Source: Odobenus rosmarus divergens (Eukaryota; Chordata; Mammalia; Carnivora; Odobenidae). Taken from it: a stretch of DNA of 64,000 bases. Under the pieces are notes generated by a model. It saw nothing but the letters and a program-made list of their open reading frames with translations, did not search any database and was not told where the DNA came from. Below, in pieces: positions 35,600-45,010 of this stretch; the stretch's first letter is position 1; every line of letters starts with the position of its first letter. The translations under genes and the position numbers were made by a program. The stretch lies in the NCBI RefSeq assembly GCF_000321225.1, contig NW_004450286.1:88204-152203 (forward strand). Reading direction: 5' to 3'.

Positions 35600-35760
35600 T
35601 CACGGCAGAGGGTCCTGCAGCAATTGCAGCAGAATTATATGAGCCCCCAAAGACTCCCAGCCAGAATCGGCGAGGAAACCGGTGTAATGAAGAACATAAT
35701 TACTGTTCAAACAATATAATAATTTTAATTACATCTGGGCTCCTTCTGTTCCCTGCTCCC
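35600..35760. promoter_or_regulatory. Candidate conserved noncoding element
   Basis: gcagcaattgcagcagaatt, ggtgtaatgaagaacataat, tactgttcaaacaatataat and aattttaattacatctgg form an AT-rich unique island between GC-rich flanks. Several TAAT cores and an E-box (cagctg-like caattg) are present. Confidence 0.4.
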
Positions 35761-36259
35761 ATGTTGCCCTCTCTCCTTGTGCGGAGCGTGGTGGAGGGCG
35801 CTCACAGCCCTGGCCATGCCCCAATGGGCCCATGGGGGCCCCGGAGGAGCAGGCTGACGTTCACCTGTAGGGACGGGTCTTCTACTTCTCACAGAACAAT
35901 GTTGTATGCACATCCGGGGACCCAAATCTTAGAGGCAAGGGCACACTAACTCTGTCACTAGGTAGGGGTGTTACTACGACTACGGCAGGGTCTTGACCTC
36001 CAAAGGTGGTCCTCACTCTAGAGTGGGCAGTGGGCTCCGAGTGAAGTTTCTCCACTGGATTGCTACAGCCTGTGTATGGGATGTGTGTGACAGCCCTCAG
36101 CCGTGGATGGGGGTAAGCCTTGGATGCATGAGGCCGCGAGCTCCCCGCTTGTCTGCTCCCATCCTGGCTCTACAGGGTCTCATCTTTGGGCAAATTATAA
36201 GCAGGCCAAGGCAAAGCTACAAAAAGACACATGCAAAGATGCTGAAGATGACAAAGAGC

Positions 36260-36430
36260 AAGACTATGGCTCTAGTTGAAAGTATACTTGACTCCGGGGG
36301 ACTCGGAGAAGTCGTGGAACTTCTCTTGGCCTCAGTTTCTCTCATCTCTAAAATGGGAACAAAAATTCTCCCTTAACTTACAGAGTTGTCATGAGGACAA
36401 ATGAAAGATAGGGAAAATACTCGGATATAG
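36260..36430 (+). repeat. MIR element
   Basis: tcttggcctcagtttctctc, atctctaaaatgggaacaaa, cagagttgtcatgaggac. Clear 3' half. Confidence 0.65.
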
Positions 36431-36476
36431 ACAAGATGATATTACTTCAATAAGTATACACTCACTGTTTCACATA

Positions 36477-36518
36477 CATGCGTGTGCGCGCGCACGCGCG
36501 CGCACACACACACACACG
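36477..36518 (+). repeat. Alternating purine-pyrimidine tract (CG/CA)n
   Basis: tgcgtgtgcgcgcgcacgcg continues into gcgcacacacacacacac. About 42 bases of strict alternation with a CG-rich centre: a Z-DNA candidate and a probable polymorphic microsatellite. Confidence 0.9.
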
Positions 36519-36839
36519 CCATTCCATCTCAAGACTATGTAGAAACAGGCGGCCCTGCTGCTTTGCCCATGTGCATATGTCACTTCATCGCTACAAGTAC
36601 CCGCTGCCAGAGAGGAGGCACCGGTCACTGTGCAGACGGTGGGGGACCAGAGGAGGTGCAAGCACCTCAGAGTGCTCACTGAGGGGCACAGAGAAATGGC
36701 ATAGCTTGGGGCTGCCGCCTGGCTAGAATAAACTACTCTGGCTCTGGTCAGCAGGATCCAGAGCCCCTGAGATGATTTATTGGTCTCCCTCTCCCAGATC
36801 AATAGGTGGGTGGTTATAGATGCAGAGGGGGCCGCCCGT

Positions 36840-37030
36840 CACCGTGGCCCCAAGATATAAATTAATATGGCCTGTCAAGGGACCGTCTCTCCTGGCGTGA
36901 GAGGCGACACTCTCATGAGCAGAGCTGACATCTCGGCGGGGGGACGGCCAGCACAAGCCGGTGTGAGCCCCCCTGACCCCCCATCTCTCGCTGCAACCCG
37001 AGCATACAGTTTATAAATCATTCAGTGTCT
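36840..37030. promoter_or_regulatory. Candidate conserved noncoding element (weak)
   Basis: agatataaattaatatggcc and catacagtttataaatcatt bracket a CpG-containing unique stretch. No repeat features. Confidence 0.25.
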
Positions 37031-37549
37031 GATGGGCACGCCGTGAGGAGGACAGCTGGGGGGCAATGCTGTCGGCCCCAGTGGGTGCTAATAAGTCTGG
37101 TCATGCCCACCTCTGCTCGCTCGGGGCCTAGTCTGGCCACCCCTCCGGGGCTCCCTGTGTGCCCACCGCACGGAGAACAGCATGGCTGCGATTCAGGAAC
37201 TGGCGGGCAACAGAGGGCACTCGAGAGCTCCAGCAGTGAGCTCTCAGGCGTCCTGTGAGGTGTGGGCACCCTCTCCCCCCCAGCACTGCCCCGCCCTGGA
37301 CGCTGTGAGCAATAAAGGACCCCTCGTCCGGGTGAAGAAAGCTGGTGGGGGCAGAGCCCTTTGCGTGAAGGCTCGTGCTGTCCTTCCAACTGTCCAAGAG
37401 GCAGAGGGAGCAGTGGGGCTCTGCCCATCTGTGAAGTTCTCGTCCACGGGCTGGGCCCCAGGCTGGGAGTGGAGGGCACACAGTCCCTGCTCAGGCTGGC
37501 GGGGAAGACGAATGTACCTCCGAATACAGCCTCGGCCGTGCGCCGGACA

Positions 37550-37660
37550 CTTGCTTTTGCTGTGCCCTGTGCAAAACACTTCCCACACACAGTCCCATTT
37601 ACTTGAATCCTCAAAACAATTTTGCAAGGCAGGCTTAATTATTTCCATTTTGCAGGTAGA
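37550..37660 (-). repeat. MIR fragment
   Basis: gcaaaacacttcccacacac, tgaatcctcaaaacaatttt, attatttccattttgcaggt are the reversed MIR 3' half. Confidence 0.65.
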
Positions 37661-37664
37661 ACCA

Positions 37665-37875
37665 GGCCTGTCTCCTGATCCTGGCTCCATCTTTGGCTAG
37701 CTCTGGGCAAGTCACGAAGCTTCTCTGTTTCCACGCCCACACCTGTGGCCTGGGACTAACAACGTGGCTAGCCTGTGAGGCGGCAGTGAGCACTCGGGGA
37801 GCACCCACGTGCATGGAAAGCACGGCCTTGGGCCCAGAGGAAACTCTCAACAATAACAACGGCTTCAACTTATTA
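37665..37875 (+). repeat. MIR element
   Basis: cctgatcctggctccatctt, tggctagctctgggcaagtc, acgaagcttctctgtttcc; then ggcggcagtgagcactcgg and aggaaactctcaacaat. It abuts the reversed MIR fragment at 37550, giving a head-to-tail inverted pair. Confidence 0.6.
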
Positions 37876-38619
37876 TCATAGAAATGAATTACTTTGTTTC
37901 ACTGACACATGCTCACCAGGAATCTCCTTCTCCCTGCTTTCCTGTCTCTAGTAAGGAGCTCCAGAGAGGAATGACTTTCATCGGTCCTTGCTAAGTGACA
38001 TGGAGAGATGGGGTGGCCTCAGGGGACCCTGGCTTGGACCGTGCCCCCAGCCAGGGCTGGGGGTGCTCAGGCCCCTGCTTTCTCGTTCCAGTCCACCCTT
38101 CCCCTCTTTCAGCCTCCTCCCCACCTCACAGCTGGTCACCCGAAGCCACGAGTGACAAAGATCTATGCAGGACCTGTCTGTCACAGTGACCTGGGCAGGG
38201 ACCCAGGGAGCCTACTTCCAGCCCAGCTTTATTTCCACAAGGGAACACTGGGCACCGGTGAGGGACACACATACCCCAACAGCCACTGGCCCCTCTTCAA
38301 CAGGATCCCTGGTCAGGGGTTAGAGTTCACGTCCCTCTTTTGGAAATTCCAATATATGAAAAGAAGCTAAAGGACAGAGAGTATATGATATTCAGAGACA
38401 CCATAATCTCCTTCTGTGACTACCAAACTTCTACACATCCTGTGAGGTCCCAAACAAATAGCCCCTGTGTAGAGACTAGGTCATTCCTTCCACAGAGCTT
38501 CCCTCCTGCTTTGCACACCCTAAGCCACCATGGCATTTAATACATTTATATGTAGTTAGACCTTCTCTTACTTGTCTTTCTCCCTGTAAAATTATCTCCC
38601 CTGAGGACAAGACCTTGGT

Positions 38620-38835
38620 CTTAGTCACCAGCATTTTACTGAATATACAATGAGCCACAAACGGGGCTAAGGGCTTTATCCCCCTTCATTATTCTATCTC
38701 TCACAATGACCCCACAAGACAAAAAGTGGCTTATCTCATAGATAAGAAAACTGAGGTCCAGAGAGGTTAAGTCACCATCCAAAGTTGCACAGCTGGCAAA
38801 TGGGAAAGTCCTTTTACTCTACCCTACACAGCCGA
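38620..38835 (-). repeat. MIR element, near full length
   Basis: actgaatatacaatgagcca, ctctcacaatgaccccacaa, agataagaaaactgaggtcc, agagaggttaagtcaccatc, gcacagctggcaaatggg. Strong reversed MIR. Confidence 0.75.
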
Positions 38836-39469
38836 GTCAGCTCAGAATCCCTGGGCCTGGCTCCATAGCTATTCGGCAAATGTTTGCTGTGTTCGTTTAA
38901 AAATAAAAATTGGGAGTGGATCAGGGCACGGTGGGTCAGCTCTGGGCTTCAAAGGACCGGCAGAATTGAGTCAGGCTGAGAGCAGAAAGAGAACACTCCA
39001 GTACCAGTTCGAAGCATACGTGTGCTGGAGCAAGAGAAAAGAGAGAGACAGACACAGGCTCCCGGGCACTGAATCGGCCCCTGGGCTGACAGGGCCATCC
39101 ACGCAGAGGAAGCCGGCAGGGAAGGCGAGAAACGTAGGTGGAGGCCAGGTGGATAACAGCCTCAACTGTCCAGCTATGGTGGCCGAACCTGTCAGAACTT
39201 CAAGGACATGGCCGTCCCTGAGATTACGGAAGCCCTCCTTGACTCCCTGATCCGAGGAGCCACCTGGCACCATCCGACTTCTAAACTCATACCCATCTTC
39301 CAGCCTCAACACCCCGGCCCCAGGGTCACCTCCCCAGGGCACACCTGGAGGGCTGTGGGGGAGGGGTGGCCCCAGGAGGACACAGGGGACAGGGCAGTGC
39401 TGAAGGTCAGCGAGGCGGACACACACCCCTAATGGAGGTAGTGGAGCGGTGCTGCTGGGCACAGACACA

Positions 39470-39740
39470 GGCAAACACGTTTGAGCAAATTGGAATGCCA
39501 TAAAAGTCTATTACAGCAAATCAAATAGCAGTCAGCAAGACAGCCATTAGCCTGAAATGAATACACGGGGACTTAATGAGGTCTGTCGAGGCTGGCTTGG
39601 TGAATTAAGTTGCCAATTCTAGCAGGATTTCCCTTTTCTTTACGGACTTGAAAGCATCCACGCTGCCTCGTTAGGGCTTCGACAAGTGAATTGCAGGGCC
39701 TTTCACCCTGATAAAATGGATAATTACATGTAGAACAGCT
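39470..39740. promoter_or_regulatory. Candidate conserved noncoding element
   Basis: Unique AT-rich island: aattggaatgccataaaagtc, cagcaaatcaaatagcagtc, ccattagcctgaaatgaata, gacttaatgaggtctgtcg, gaattaagttgccaattc, taaaatggataattacatg. Several TAAT/ATTA cores and no repeat signature. Confidence 0.45.
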
Positions 39741-39994
39741 TAGTGAGGGGAGAGGGCTGGGCAGGAGGGGAACCAGGAGCACAGAAACCCAAACACACCT
39801 GTCTGACTTCTCCTGACCAGGGGCGGGTCCAGGCAGGGGGTCTCGGGAGGGAGAGGGGCAGGGCTGCAGGGCAGGAAGCCATCGAGCTTCTCCTGGAGAA
39901 AGGGGCAGGGCCTGGCCTTGATCCGGCCTCCCACCCACTCCTATTCCCAGCCCGAGGGCATGGGTCCCCATGGGCCATGTCTCCAGGGCTTGCT

Positions 39995-40135
39995 GCTATC
40001 ATCAGGGGAGTTTGTTAAAAATGCAGCTTCCTGGGCTGGCTCTTTCTAAACTACTGATTCAGGGTTGGAGGAGTGCAACAGTATGTATCCCAACTAGTCC
40101 CCCAGGAAATTCTGATGGAGAATGTTTGGGATCTT
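39995..40135. repeat. MER5A-like hAT relic
   Basis: gggagtttgttaaaaatgca, gcttcctgggctggctctt, ctactgattcagggttgga and ccaggaaattctgatgg are typical of the MER5 group. Confidence 0.65.
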
Positions 40136-40559
40136 CTGGTTCCTCCCTTCTCTAACACTCAGTTCTGAATGGTTTCTGAAACTCGTGGTCTTCCTATTTT
40201 AGGTCCAGGGCTGGGGAGCTTAGTACATCCTTGGGAGGGTAGGGGGGTAGACTGTGCACTAGGTTTCAATATTAGAAAGTTCTTCATTATGTAGACCTAG
40301 AATTTGTCTCCCTATAAACTTGCTCTTCACACCCATCCTTGGGTTCTGGGCACAACAGACCCCCACATTATCAGGGCCCCTAGGGTGGGGGACAGTGGAT
40401 GCTGAGAAGGTGAGGGAGAGGCGGCAGGTGACTGGCATGACCCGAAGAGGAGCTCAGTAGATGGAAACAGCCACGGGAGCTTCTCTGCCAGCCCTTGAGG
40501 AATAATGAAGTACTGAAGGAGAATTAGGAGCTTCTCCTGCTGGGATTCGTCCTCAGACC

Positions 40560-40725
40560 ACTGGCTATCAGCCCTAGAAGGAACCTGGTCCAACTCCCCA
40601 GTTTAACAGCTGTTGGAACCAAAGCCAGCAGGGGCAGTGATAAGCTCAGAGTCTCACCCAGCCAGTAGCTGGCACAGCCAGGACTAAACCCCAGGTGTCT
40701 TGACCTACAGGAGCTCCACTGCTCA
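40560..40725 (-). repeat. MIR-like relic
   Basis: aacctggtccaactccccag, and agtctcacccagccagtagc, tggcacagccaggactaaac follow the same pattern as the relic at 12740. Confidence 0.45.
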
Positions 40726-41249
40726 CCTTGGCAAGCGTCAGCTGGAAAGCTACCTCCTCCAGGAAGCCTGCTGAGATTCCTCTGATCACTCTGGCAACCC
40801 CTCAGCACGGACACCTCACAGGGTCTCCAGGGCCCCCCTCTTTCTCTGGTTTGCATTCTCACCCTGTTCACTTCCATAGGGCCTCCGCCACACATCATGC
40901 TTCTGAAAGGGCAGGGGCCTGGCGTTGCCAGGGTGACCTCCAGGCCAGCAGGAGAGCCCAGGCTCAATTCTGGGCCAGGAGCCAGCAGGCCCTTCACTGG
41001 TACCTCAGCTGGGGCCTGAGCCAGGCAGCTAAGTTCTCGCTCAGGTGACCACACCAGGCCAGGGCTGGTGGGTGCCAAGCCACCTCGGGTCAGGAGCTGA
41101 CACCACACCCCACCGGTCACACCAAGCAGCCCTAAGTAGGGCATCACGTCTCAAGTAAAGGAGGTGACCTGGGGATGTTTACAGGCAAGTAAACCACACA
41201 GGCTGTCCTCCGAGAGCCGTGTGTCCTTGCAGCTGGCCCCTCTCGGCCC

Positions 41250-41400
41250 ACCCTCTCCTCATCAGATGGGTAGCAGGCAGGCTGCTTTACCCTGCGGGTC
41301 CTCCGTTTTTATTAGATAAGGAGGACTATGGCCCAGAGAGCGTAAGTGACATGCCCAAATGGACTCAGTGGCCTGGAAGCAGAGCAGGGGCCGGGCCTGG
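41250..41400 (-). repeat. MIR fragment
   Basis: gtttttattagataaggagg, ctatggcccagagagcgtaa, gtgacatgcccaaatgga are a reversed MIR core. Confidence 0.55.
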
Positions 41401-41409
41401 GGTCTCCCG

Positions 41410-41525
41410 CCACTGGTTCTGCCTCCTGTCATTGCGTGTTCTTCTGGCCTTCCAGGTCTCTGTGTGGCGAGAGCCTGGCACAGAGCCCAGCCCACAGAGA
41501 CACTCAATAAATATTTGTTAAATAG
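41410..41525 (+). repeat. L2 3' end
   Basis: cctggcacagagcccagccc then cactcaataaatatttgtta is a clear L2 terminus. Confidence 0.7.
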
Positions 41526-42109
41526 ATGACTGACTGAAGAGGCTCTCTCCTTGGAGGCAGAGGCCTTCGGAGAACCCCAGGGGATTCCGACAGGGTGGTG
41601 TTGGAGGTCATATCTCCTGGCAAGGTAGCGAGGAAAAAGGCTGGCCCCAGCCCAAAGCCTGGGGAGGAAGGATGTGACCTCTCGTCCCCTTCCCTGTGAG
41701 GGAAGACAGAGGGCAGCCATGCCTGCCAGGATGGCAGCTGAGCAATGGGTCCAAGGCTCATTAACTCTGAGCCGTGCCCTTGGTTTCTGAGCCTGGGCCC
41801 AGAGTGCAGGCAGGCACGTAGAGACCCTTAATTAAATTAGGGAGACTTCCAAATGAGAGGGGGCCCAGAGCCAAGCTGCAGTCCCGGACACGCTGGCCAC
41901 AGCTCAGGGCACTGTGTCCCCATGCTTGGGACTGTGGGTTCTCCCTCCTTATGCCCTGCCCCATCAGGGGAAGGGCGCGGGAGGCTCTGGTGTGCTCCTA
42001 CCCACACACTTGTCCTCACTTTCCTCCATCTGGCACAACCATAGGACCATTGGCTCATAGCTGAGTGAGGAGGGCCAGGAACAGGAACAGCATGAGACAA
42101 GGTCTTATC

Positions 42110-42260
42110 ATCCTGGAGGTAATCTGAGGGCTGCCCTGGGAGTCAGGAGGCTCAGGGTCAAAGCTGTGTGACCTTGGCTAAGTCACTGTCCCATACTGAG
42201 CCTCAGTTTTCTCATGTACAAACTGAACAGATATTTTCTAAAGACTCTTCCAGTCTCCTG
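42110..42260 (+). repeat. MIR element
   Basis: aaagctgtgtgaccttggct, aagtcactgtcccatactga, gcctcagttttctcatgtac. Confidence 0.75.
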
Positions 42261-42529
42261 ATCCAGTGACATATAATACAAAGGGGCTGGAACTCAAACG
42301 CCATGGTGCTGACCTGCCTCTCTCCAGTGGATTCCATCTCCAGTCCTTCCCAGGCCAACCCTTTATTTCTGCCATTCAACCCAGAGCCCCGAGGGCAGGC
42401 CCGAGGGACACCCAGCAGAAGCTCTTTACCCACCACCTTCAAGGTCTTTGAATGGCTAACTGCCAGCCCAGAAGACTGCCATCAGTCACTGGGAGAGGGA
42501 TAGTAAGCCGTGAGAACCCTAGTTCCATT

Positions 42530-42600
42530 GGGAGCCAGCAGCCAGCTTATTAATGAACCGTTCGTAATGCAATAATTTGTACTTCTCAATTACCAGCGAT
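42530..42600. promoter_or_regulatory. Short homeodomain-motif cluster upstream of exon 6 end
   Basis: gcttattaatgaaccgttcg, taatgcaataatttgtactt, ctcaattaccagcgatgg. About 560 bases past exon 6 in the gene. Unique. Confidence 0.3.
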
Positions 42601-43161
42601 GGCTTGGTTTTACATGCATGCACTCATGCAAACACACTCAGAGTACACAGACGACCCAAAGGAGCAGAGAGGGCCAGGGAGACGGGGGGCAAGCATAAGG
42701 CTAGGGAAAGAAAGTCCCTTCCTGGAGCTACTTGCTTCCTGTGTCCTGGTGGGGGGCGGGGGTGGGACCTGTACTGGCCACAGTGGGAAAGTCTGGGGTT
42801 GGACCTGCCAATCCACGTGGGGATCAATCCTGAGGCCCACACGGGCTATGCATGGAAGGAAAGAGGCCACAACACCTGGTCCTCCCAACTCCTGTCCTGT
42901 CCCGCCTCCAGCTGGAGTTGTGGGGCTCATCCCAGGCAGGCCTTCTATCAGACCCGAGCTACCACCAACCCACTCTACCTTCGGAGGTGTCGGCACGGTC
43001 GCCAACCTGCCCGGAGCCGATGCTTGGGCTGCGGGGTGGGCGGCAGAAGCAGAGGTGCAGTTGCCCTTTCCCCAGCTTCAGCCCACTCCCAGGCGGCCCT
43101 GGAGCGGCAGCTCCCCCCACTCCCCGCCCTGTCCCTCAAGCGCGACCCTGGGGGCTCCTAC

Positions 43162-43254
43162 CTCAGGGATGCGGACGCTGTAGGGCTGGTTGTGAAATGT
43201 GGGTGCGTTGTCGTTCACGTCCCCAACCTGTATGTTCACCTTCCGTGTGATCAC
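43162..43254 (-). CDS. CDH23: CDH23 coding exon 6 (EC1-EC2 linker, residues 113-143)
   Basis: This 93-nt exon encodes VITRKVNIQVGDVNDNAP followed by TFHNQPYSVRIPE. It finishes EC1, contains the canonical inter-repeat calcium motif DxNDNAP (residues 124-130) that stiffens the EC1-EC2 joint, and enters the first strand of EC2. The acceptor is cttgccag and the donor is GTAGGA; both junctions are phase 0, so the exon is symmetric. The linker Asp124 (mature 101) is a known human deafness position and is intact here. The next exon should begin with Asn144 (NTPVG in human) but was not found to the left within the window, which fits the very long intron 6 known in human. Confidence 0.96.
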
Positions 43255-43365
43255 CTGGCAAGAGAAGGGTGGGGATTTAGTGTTGGCATGGGTCCCTTGC
43301 CTCTTTCTGCCCAAGGCCCCGGGAGTCTGCCTCCCAGGACAGCAGGGGTCTCTGGAGACACTCAC
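43255..43365 (-). other. CDH23: CDH23 intron 5, 111 nt, in frame and stop-free
   Basis: The intron has a GTGAGT donor and a CTTGCCAG acceptor. Its length is a multiple of three (37 codons), and read in the frame of exon 5 it has no stop codon and continues directly into exon 6. The 37 codons begin VSVSRDPCC and end FSCQ. Retention would insert them between Gly112 and Val113. No repeat is present. It is also one of the shortest introns possible for a mammal with normal branch-point spacing. Confidence 0.9.
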
Positions 43366-43413
43366 CCCCTGGTGGTCGCTGACGGAGAACTCCACTGTGA
43401 ACTCAGACTTGGT
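43366..43413 (-). CDS. CDH23: CDH23 coding exon 5 (EC1, residues 97-112)
   Basis: This 48-nt exon encodes TKSEFTVEFSVSDHQG, the penultimate strand and loop of EC1. Its acceptor is a pyrimidine-rich tract ending tctttcag and its donor is GTGAGT. Both junctions are phase 0, so the exon is symmetric and could be skipped without a frameshift. The Asp in SDHQG is residue 109 of the precursor (86 of the mature protein), which from published structural work is a ligand of the extra EC1-tip calcium site, together with acidic residues encoded by exon 4. The exon lies 571 nt from exon 4 and only 111 nt from exon 6. It was found by joining the translated pieces; it is too short to be seen as a gene alone, but the frame, splice sites and match to CDH23 are unambiguous. 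Confidence 0.96.
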
Positions 43414-43984
43414 CTGAAAGACAAGGGAGGGAGGGAGAAGGCAGAGTTAGAGAGGGGCACACTGACGTCCTGAGTCCTGGGCCCTGGGCTCTAACCTGGC
43501 CTTGGCCTCCAAAGTGCTGTGTGATCTTGAGCAAGTCACTAGACAACTCTGTGGCCCCTTCTTCAAATGTGAGGAGAAAACAAAGGTTGGGGTTTCAAAC
43601 TCATACCTTAATTTGCTAAGGGCTGCCTTGTCACCAATTCCTGGGTCTCTGGAAAGTGTCCTTTAGGGGAACACTGTTCCCGGGGGTAGACCTGTATACA
43701 CCACGGAGCCACCATTCTATGGGGGATGAACCCTGGGTCATTGTCCTTCTTGCCCGTCCAGGGCCGTCCCTTGTTTGGAGACACCCCAACCACCCCATTC
43801 CAACCCCAAGTCTGATGGCAGCACTGGCCCTGGAAGAGGGACGCCATTTCGGCAGGAAGATGCTACTTCCGGGTCAGGATGGGGCCTCAGGGGAAGGCCC
43901 CTAAAAGATGATGAGCCAGCCTCCCCTCACTGTCTGCCTTTGCCCCCCAGGAAAGAACTGGGGCAGGGGTATGGCCGGTCGTAC
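43414..43984 (-). other. CDH23: CDH23 intron 4
   Basis: This 571-nt intron between exons 4 and 5 has donor GTACGACC and an acceptor preceded by a CT-rich tract (ttctccctccctcccttg). A stop codon in the sense frame lies about 35 nt upstream of exon 5, so retention would truncate the protein. It contains a plus-strand MIR remnant (about 43480-43590) with the tgtgatcttgagcaagtcac core. The remainder is unique. Confidence 0.9.
43480..43590 (+). repeat. MIR fragment inside intron 4
   Basis: tgctgtgtgatcttgagcaa then gtcactagacaactctgtgg match the MIR core. Confidence 0.6.
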
Positions 43985-44127
43985 CTCTCTGTCCAGTGGC
44001 TGCCGTAGCCACACCACACCTGTGTCAGGCTCTACGGCAAAGAATCGAGAGGCCTCTTCCCCAGACACGCCGAACACCAGAGGGTCATTGTCCATGTCTC
44101 GGGCCAGCAACTGGGTCACAGAAGAAC
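43985..44127 (-). CDS. CDH23: CDH23 coding exon 4 (EC1, residues 49-95/96)
   Basis: Cadherin-23 is a very long single-pass cadherin of the inner-ear tip link and retinal photoreceptors; its EC1-EC2 tip binds protocadherin-15. The exon is 143 nt. It opens with the last two bases of the Gly49 codon (phase 1) after an acceptor ending ttattccag, and closes at ...LDRE with donor GTACGA (phase 0). The translation starts SSVTQLLARDMDNDP and continues through FGVSGEEASRFFAVEPDTG (78% point of the exon) to WLRQPLDRE. Visible features are the acidic DMDND loop, which in the published CDH23 structures helps bind an extra calcium at the EC1 tip, and the cadherin LDRE calcium motif. The match to the human protein, recalled from memory, is near identity; the clear difference is Arg for Gln at residue 58, just before DMDND. 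Exon numbering counts the non-coding first exon. Confidence 0.96.
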
Positions 44128-44429
44128 CTGGAATAACCACGGGAGAGATCAGAGGGCAACTACAGGCGGTTTGGTCTACTCCTCAGCATCTTGCTAAGGT
44201 GGCTGCATCCCAGCGGAAGTCGCCACCCCACAGACCACCGGCAGGTCACTGTGCCTCTCTGGGCTCTGACCCGGGCTCCCTGGACCTACCCTGCCCACTT
44301 GTCACAGCGTGTATGTGCCTGTCACAGAGAACTGTGGCTCACCATGTTTTAGGTGGCTAACGGACAGCTGTGATCTGGGCCTGTCCCCGTTTTATTCTGA
44401 TTTTAATGTGGAGACTCCCTCCTCCGCGT

Positions 44430-44890
44430 GGCTCAGATGAGGGCAGGCCCCTTCAATTCTTCTGTTCCAGGATGGACACGTAACTCAGCCGTAGCCAGTC
44501 AGAGCATTCCATCTCCCTGGCCGCAGTGATTGGTTCAGGGAGGAGCCCGGGTCCCAAACAAGCCAGTCAAAGCCCCTGGGATTTGTGCTAGAACCACTGG
44601 GAAAGGGGAGCCCTCCTTCCACCGGGGTTGCTACCTTGGCTCTGCAGGCACCCATCTCTGGCACCACCCAGGAAGGGTCGGCCTGAGAACGAGGCCAGCA
44701 GGAGGAAAACAGAGCCAAACGGTGCACAGAGACTCCTGCAGGTTTGAGGGCGTGCCGCCAGCTGCGCCTGAGTTTAGCTTAAACCTCTGGACTTCTCAGC
44801 TATATGAGCTAATAAATCTGCCTCGCCTCACGTTTTTTTCTTTGGCCTGAGTCCGTTGAGTTGGATTTCTGCTTTTTGCAAATGGAAGCA
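44430..44890 (+). repeat. Old retroelement relic, class unresolved
   Basis: ccaggatggacacgtaactc, agccagtcagagcattccat, cctgagaacgaggccagcag, gcagagactcctgcaggttt-like order and tatgagctaataaatctgcc, tgagttggatttctgc resemble a known widespread repeat ending with a polyadenylation-like AATAAA. I cannot place it in a family. Confidence 0.45.
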
Positions 44891-44914
44891 CCCTTTCTAA
44901 TTCACAACATATTA

Positions 44915-45010
44915 CAATACTTGGCGTTTACCCAACAGTGACTAGGTGCTGGCCTTGTGCTAAGTGCTGAGGTAAACAGATATTAGGAAGATGTGGCCCA
45001 GCCCCCAGGA
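44915..45010 (-). repeat. L2 fragment
   Basis: tacccaacagtgactaggtg, ctggccttgtgctaagtgct, aaacagatattaggaagatg. Confidence 0.55.

Larger units (their letters stand above)
1..43161 (-). other. CDH23: CDH23 intron 6 (3' part beyond the window)
   Basis: Everything to the left of exon 6 is downstream in the gene. I found no further cadherin-like coding segment here on the minus strand: no DxNDNxP or LDRE motif beside plausible splice sites, and no match to the expected exon 7 start NTPVG. The open frames in this interval are short, lack recognisable domains and mostly fall in old repeats. Non-repeat sequence with nothing I can name includes 670-1560, 5500-6360, 9720-10810, 11110-12730, 14050-16120, 19000-21220, 22290-23920, 26000-27870 and 40150-40550. 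Confidence 0.8.

Noticed and set aside
1..43161. CDH23 exon 7 within the window
   Set aside because: No NATDPD, LDYET or DxxDxDP-like segment beside splice sites was seen. I cannot do a full search by eye, so a missed exon is possible but unlikely.
43078..43161. Extension of the exon 6 frame into intron 6
   Set aside because: The frame stays open for about 28 codons past the donor but a good GT donor and loss of cadherin-like sequence mark the exon end.
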